Positions 31,393 through 33,019 of a DNA stretch of 33,019 nucleotides are shown here, one piece after another (position 1 is the stretch's first letter; every line of letters begins with the position of its first letter). The notes below the pieces were generated by a model. The model searched no databases and was not told the DNA's origin. It saw nothing but the letters and a program-made list of their open reading frames with translations. The DNA comes from JAAYLC01 sp035654795. Lineage in GTDB: Bacteria > Bacteroidota > Bacteroidia > Flavobacteriales > Flavobacteriaceae. The stretch covers positions 1 to 33,019 of the forward strand of contig DASRWC010000091.1 of the NCBI GenBank assembly GCA_035654795.1, read 5' to 3'. The translations under genes and the position numbers were made by a program.

Positions 31393-31824
31393 CTAACCTT
31401 TAGTTTTTAGTCTTGAATCGATATCGATATTTGGATTAATGGAGGTGAGATGTTGTAAAAATTGAATTCTATGCTTCGGTGAGATAATGACGTAGTCGTT
31501 ATCATTATAAGTGATTTCAATTCGATCCAGCGACGCGGCCGGTGCGCTCAACACCGAGTGTGTTTTCTTGATCCTTTTGATATTTTGGATGGGAATGGCT
31601 GTTCTAATAAGTATTCCGTCTGAAACTTCTAAGTGATCATCAACAATGGTATATTTAATTGATGCGAAAACATAGACGACGAATGCAATGGGCAGGAGCA
31701 AGAAAATAATTGCCGACCACGAAAATCCTTCTTGAACTATCGGCTTGCCCGAAAACACAAAAACCGCAATTAGAAAAAGTACTATTGCGGGACTTATTGA
31801 CGATCTGTATATTGTTTTATGCAT
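31393..31824 (-). CDS. PH-domain-like small membrane protein
   Basis: A 143-residue protein with two adjacent membrane helices (about 12-28 and 36-57), followed by a beta-rich soluble domain (about 58-130). The pattern YTIVDDHLEVSDGILIRTAIPI then NIKRIKKTHS is typical of bacterial PH-like domains of membrane proteins, where the domain sits in the cytoplasm next to the membrane. Function unknown. Upstream is a 188-base gap to rpoD on the same strand; rpe follows after 129 bases, so it is probably a single-gene unit. Confidence 0.75.
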   Translation of the reverse strand: MHKTIYRSSISPAIVLFLIAVFVFSGKPIVQEGFSWSAIIFLLLPIAFVVYVFASIKYTIVDDHLEVSDGILIRTAIPIQNIKRIKKTHSVLSAPAASLDRIEITYNDNDYVIISPKHRIQFLQHLTSINPNIDIDSRLKTKG

Positions 31825-31963
31825 AAATCGGATTCCATAGTATTTTTTGAACCAATCAGGAAGTTTACCTTCTGTTGTGTTAAGGAGAAGTAAAGTTAAG
31901 AATTCAGAGCGATCTTCAAATATTTAGCTGTTTCAGCTTGATTTCGAAAAAAAAAGACTGCCA

Positions 31964-31992
31964 TAAAAAAACCTCCGATGGGGGCGGAGGTT
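31964..31992 (-). terminator. Rho-independent terminator of rpoD
   Basis: On the minus strand aacctccg (31992-31985) pairs with cggaggtt (31977-31970) around a seven-base loop, followed by a run of T. It lies 20 bases after the rpoD stop. Confidence 0.88.
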
Positions 31993-32012
31993 GTGGATAA
32001 AGTTCGGAATTT

Positions 32013-32876
32013 TTATCCGAGGTAGGTCATTAGAATCTTGCTTCTTGAAGTATGTTTTAGGCGGCGGATGGCTTTTTCTTTAATCTGACGCACCCTTTCG
32101 CGTGTCAGGTCAAAAGTTTCTCCGATTTCCTCGAGTGTCATCGGGTGTTGATCTCCCAAGCCGAAATATAGGCGGATCACATCACCTTCACGTGGGGTGA
32201 GTGTTTCCAGGGCACGTTCAATTTCAGTTTTAAGTGATTCGTGCATCAAGGTTTTGTCCGGGTTCGGGCTTTCGCCGCTTCTAAGAACGTCATAAAGGTT
32301 ACTATCTTCTCCCTCCACCAGCGGAGCATCCATGGATACGTGGCGTCCGGAGTTTTTAAGGGATTCTTTTACGTCATTGATGGTCATATCCAGTTCCTTT
32401 GCAATTTCTTCAGCGGAAGGCGGGCGTTCGTGTGCTTGTTCCAGGTAGGCATACATCTTATTGATTTTGTTGATGCTGCCAATTTTGTTCAGCGGGAGTC
32501 TGACTATTCGTGATTGTTCGGCCAGGGCTTGAAGAATAGATTGACGGATCCACCATACGGCATAGGAAATAAATTTAAATCCGCGGGTTTCATCAAAACG
32601 TTGTGCTGCTTTGATCAATCCCAGATTTCCTTCGTTGATAAGGTCCGGCAGGGTTAGTCCTTGGTTTTGGTACTGTTTGGCTACAGACACCACGAAACGC
32701 AGGTTTGCTTTTGTAAGTTTTTCAAGTGCGCGTTGATCTCCTGCTTTAATGCGTTGAGCCAATTCCACTTCTTCATCGGCGGTAATCAGATCTACTTTTC
32801 CAATTTCCTGTAGGTACTTGTCAAGAGATGCAGTTTCACGGTTGGTAACCTGTTTGGTAATCTTAAGTTGTCTCAT
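32013..32876 (-). CDS. rpoD: Primary RNA polymerase sigma factor (RpoD/SigA)
   Basis: The housekeeping sigma-70 factor, 287 residues, without the long N-terminal region 1.1 and non-conserved region of E. coli RpoD, as usual in Bacteroidetes. Region 1.2 starts at SLDKYLQEIGKVDLIT, region 2 has LRFVVSVAKQYQNQGL, DLINEGNLGLIKAAQRFD and FISYAVWWIRQSILQAL, region 3 follows IVRLPLNKIGSINKINK, and region 4 has LTPREGDVIRLYFGLG and the HTH LEEIGETFDLTRERVRQIKE. It would recognise the TAnnTTTG elements noted here. A purine-rich AGGAG lies about 11 bases before the ATG, a more visible ribosome site than most genes here have. The upstream region holds a G-rich 9-bp repeat array. Confidence 0.97.
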   Translation of the reverse strand: MRQLKITKQVTNRETASLDKYLQEIGKVDLITADEEVELAQRIKAGDQRALEKLTKANLRFVVSVAKQYQNQGLTLPDLINEGNLGLIKAAQRFDETRGFKFISYAVWWIRQSILQALAEQSRIVRLPLNKIGSINKINKMYAYLEQAHERPPSAEEIAKELDMTINDVKESLKNSGRHVSMDAPLVEGEDSNLYDVLRSGESPNPDKTLMHESLKTEIERALETLTPREGDVIRLYFGLGDQHPMTLEEIGETFDLTRERVRQIKEKAIRRLKHTSRSKILMTYLG

Positions 32877-32961
32877 GTAAAAGGTTGCTCCTAATTTGTT
32901 CTAATTGGTTATACGGAAAGGAGGGGCAAAAGGTTACAGAGAAATGGGATTTTTTTTGGGG

Positions 32962-33019
32962 GGCGGTGGGGGCGGTGGGGACTTTGGGGACTATGGGGAC
33001 GGTGGGGACGGTGGGGACG
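32962..33019. repeat. G-rich 9-bp tandem repeat array, cut by the window end
   Basis: Six full units and part of a seventh, in strict 9-bp register: ggcggtggg twice, gactttggg, gactatggg, gacggtggg twice, then gacg. A run of six G precedes and overlaps the first unit (32958-32963). The G runs of four or more, with short loops, could fold as a G-quadruplex on the plus strand. It starts 85 bases upstream of the rpoD ATG and continues past the window. Confidence 0.9.

Overview
The window looks like a chromosomal segment of a marine-type member of the Flavobacteriaceae (phylum Bacteroidetes). Evidence: an AT-leaning genome, a SusC/SusD pair, the purH-mreB-mreC-mreD-mrdA-rodA order, the Bacteroidetes XrtF exosortase with its partner, a short primary sigma factor that begins directly at region 1.2, and many promoter elements of the Bacteroidetes -7 type (TAnnTTTG) with few clear Shine-Dalgarno sequences. 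Nearly all of it is ordinary core genome. No prophage, insertion sequence, CRISPR array or tRNA was seen.

Layout. Bases 1-90 are the end of a 5S rRNA and its terminator. A gene-free stretch leads to a plus-strand cluster: an unknown 180-residue protein, a TPR histidine kinase and a LuxR-type response regulator (432-3357). A minus-strand group follows (coaD, a small membrane protein, surE; 3521-5053), divergent from a lipoprotein tail-specific protease (5209-7371). An isolated OppC-type permease (7466-8575) converges, with overlapping ends, on the long minus-strand cell-shape operon purH-mreB-mreC-mreD-mrdA-rodA (8566-15753). Next come a MacB/FtsX-type permease, a free methionine sulfoxide reductase-like GAF protein on the minus strand, and the exosortase pair xrtF plus partner (17767-18752). 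A copper group follows: DUF3347 lipoprotein, HMA chaperone and CopA ATPase (18816-22278). After two small unknown genes there is a 598-base non-coding stretch holding paired GAAA-tetraloop palindromes, a probable gene remnant and a 17-codon upstream reading frame. Then come a SusC/SusD nutrient uptake pair (23761-28665), a membrane-anchored MtfA-type zinc peptidase, and on the minus strand ypdA-like, rpe, a PH-domain membrane protein and rpoD. The window ends in a G-rich array of 9-bp tandem repeats upstream of rpoD.

How the genes work together. The mre/mrdA/rodA block makes the elongation machinery for lateral wall synthesis. The copper group combines periplasmic metal binding, a cytosolic chaperone and an export ATPase. 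The SusCD pair imports an unknown nutrient, with no degradative enzyme beside it. XrtF and its partner form a membrane protein-sorting unit whose substrates are not in view.

The observations most worth following up are the paired palindromic repeats with the adjacent start-less coding remnant, the short peptide frame before susC, three genes whose -7 element lies exactly four bases before the start codon (possible leaderless mRNAs), the 9-bp G-rich array next to rpoD, and the GAF protein that keeps two of the three fRMsr cysteines.
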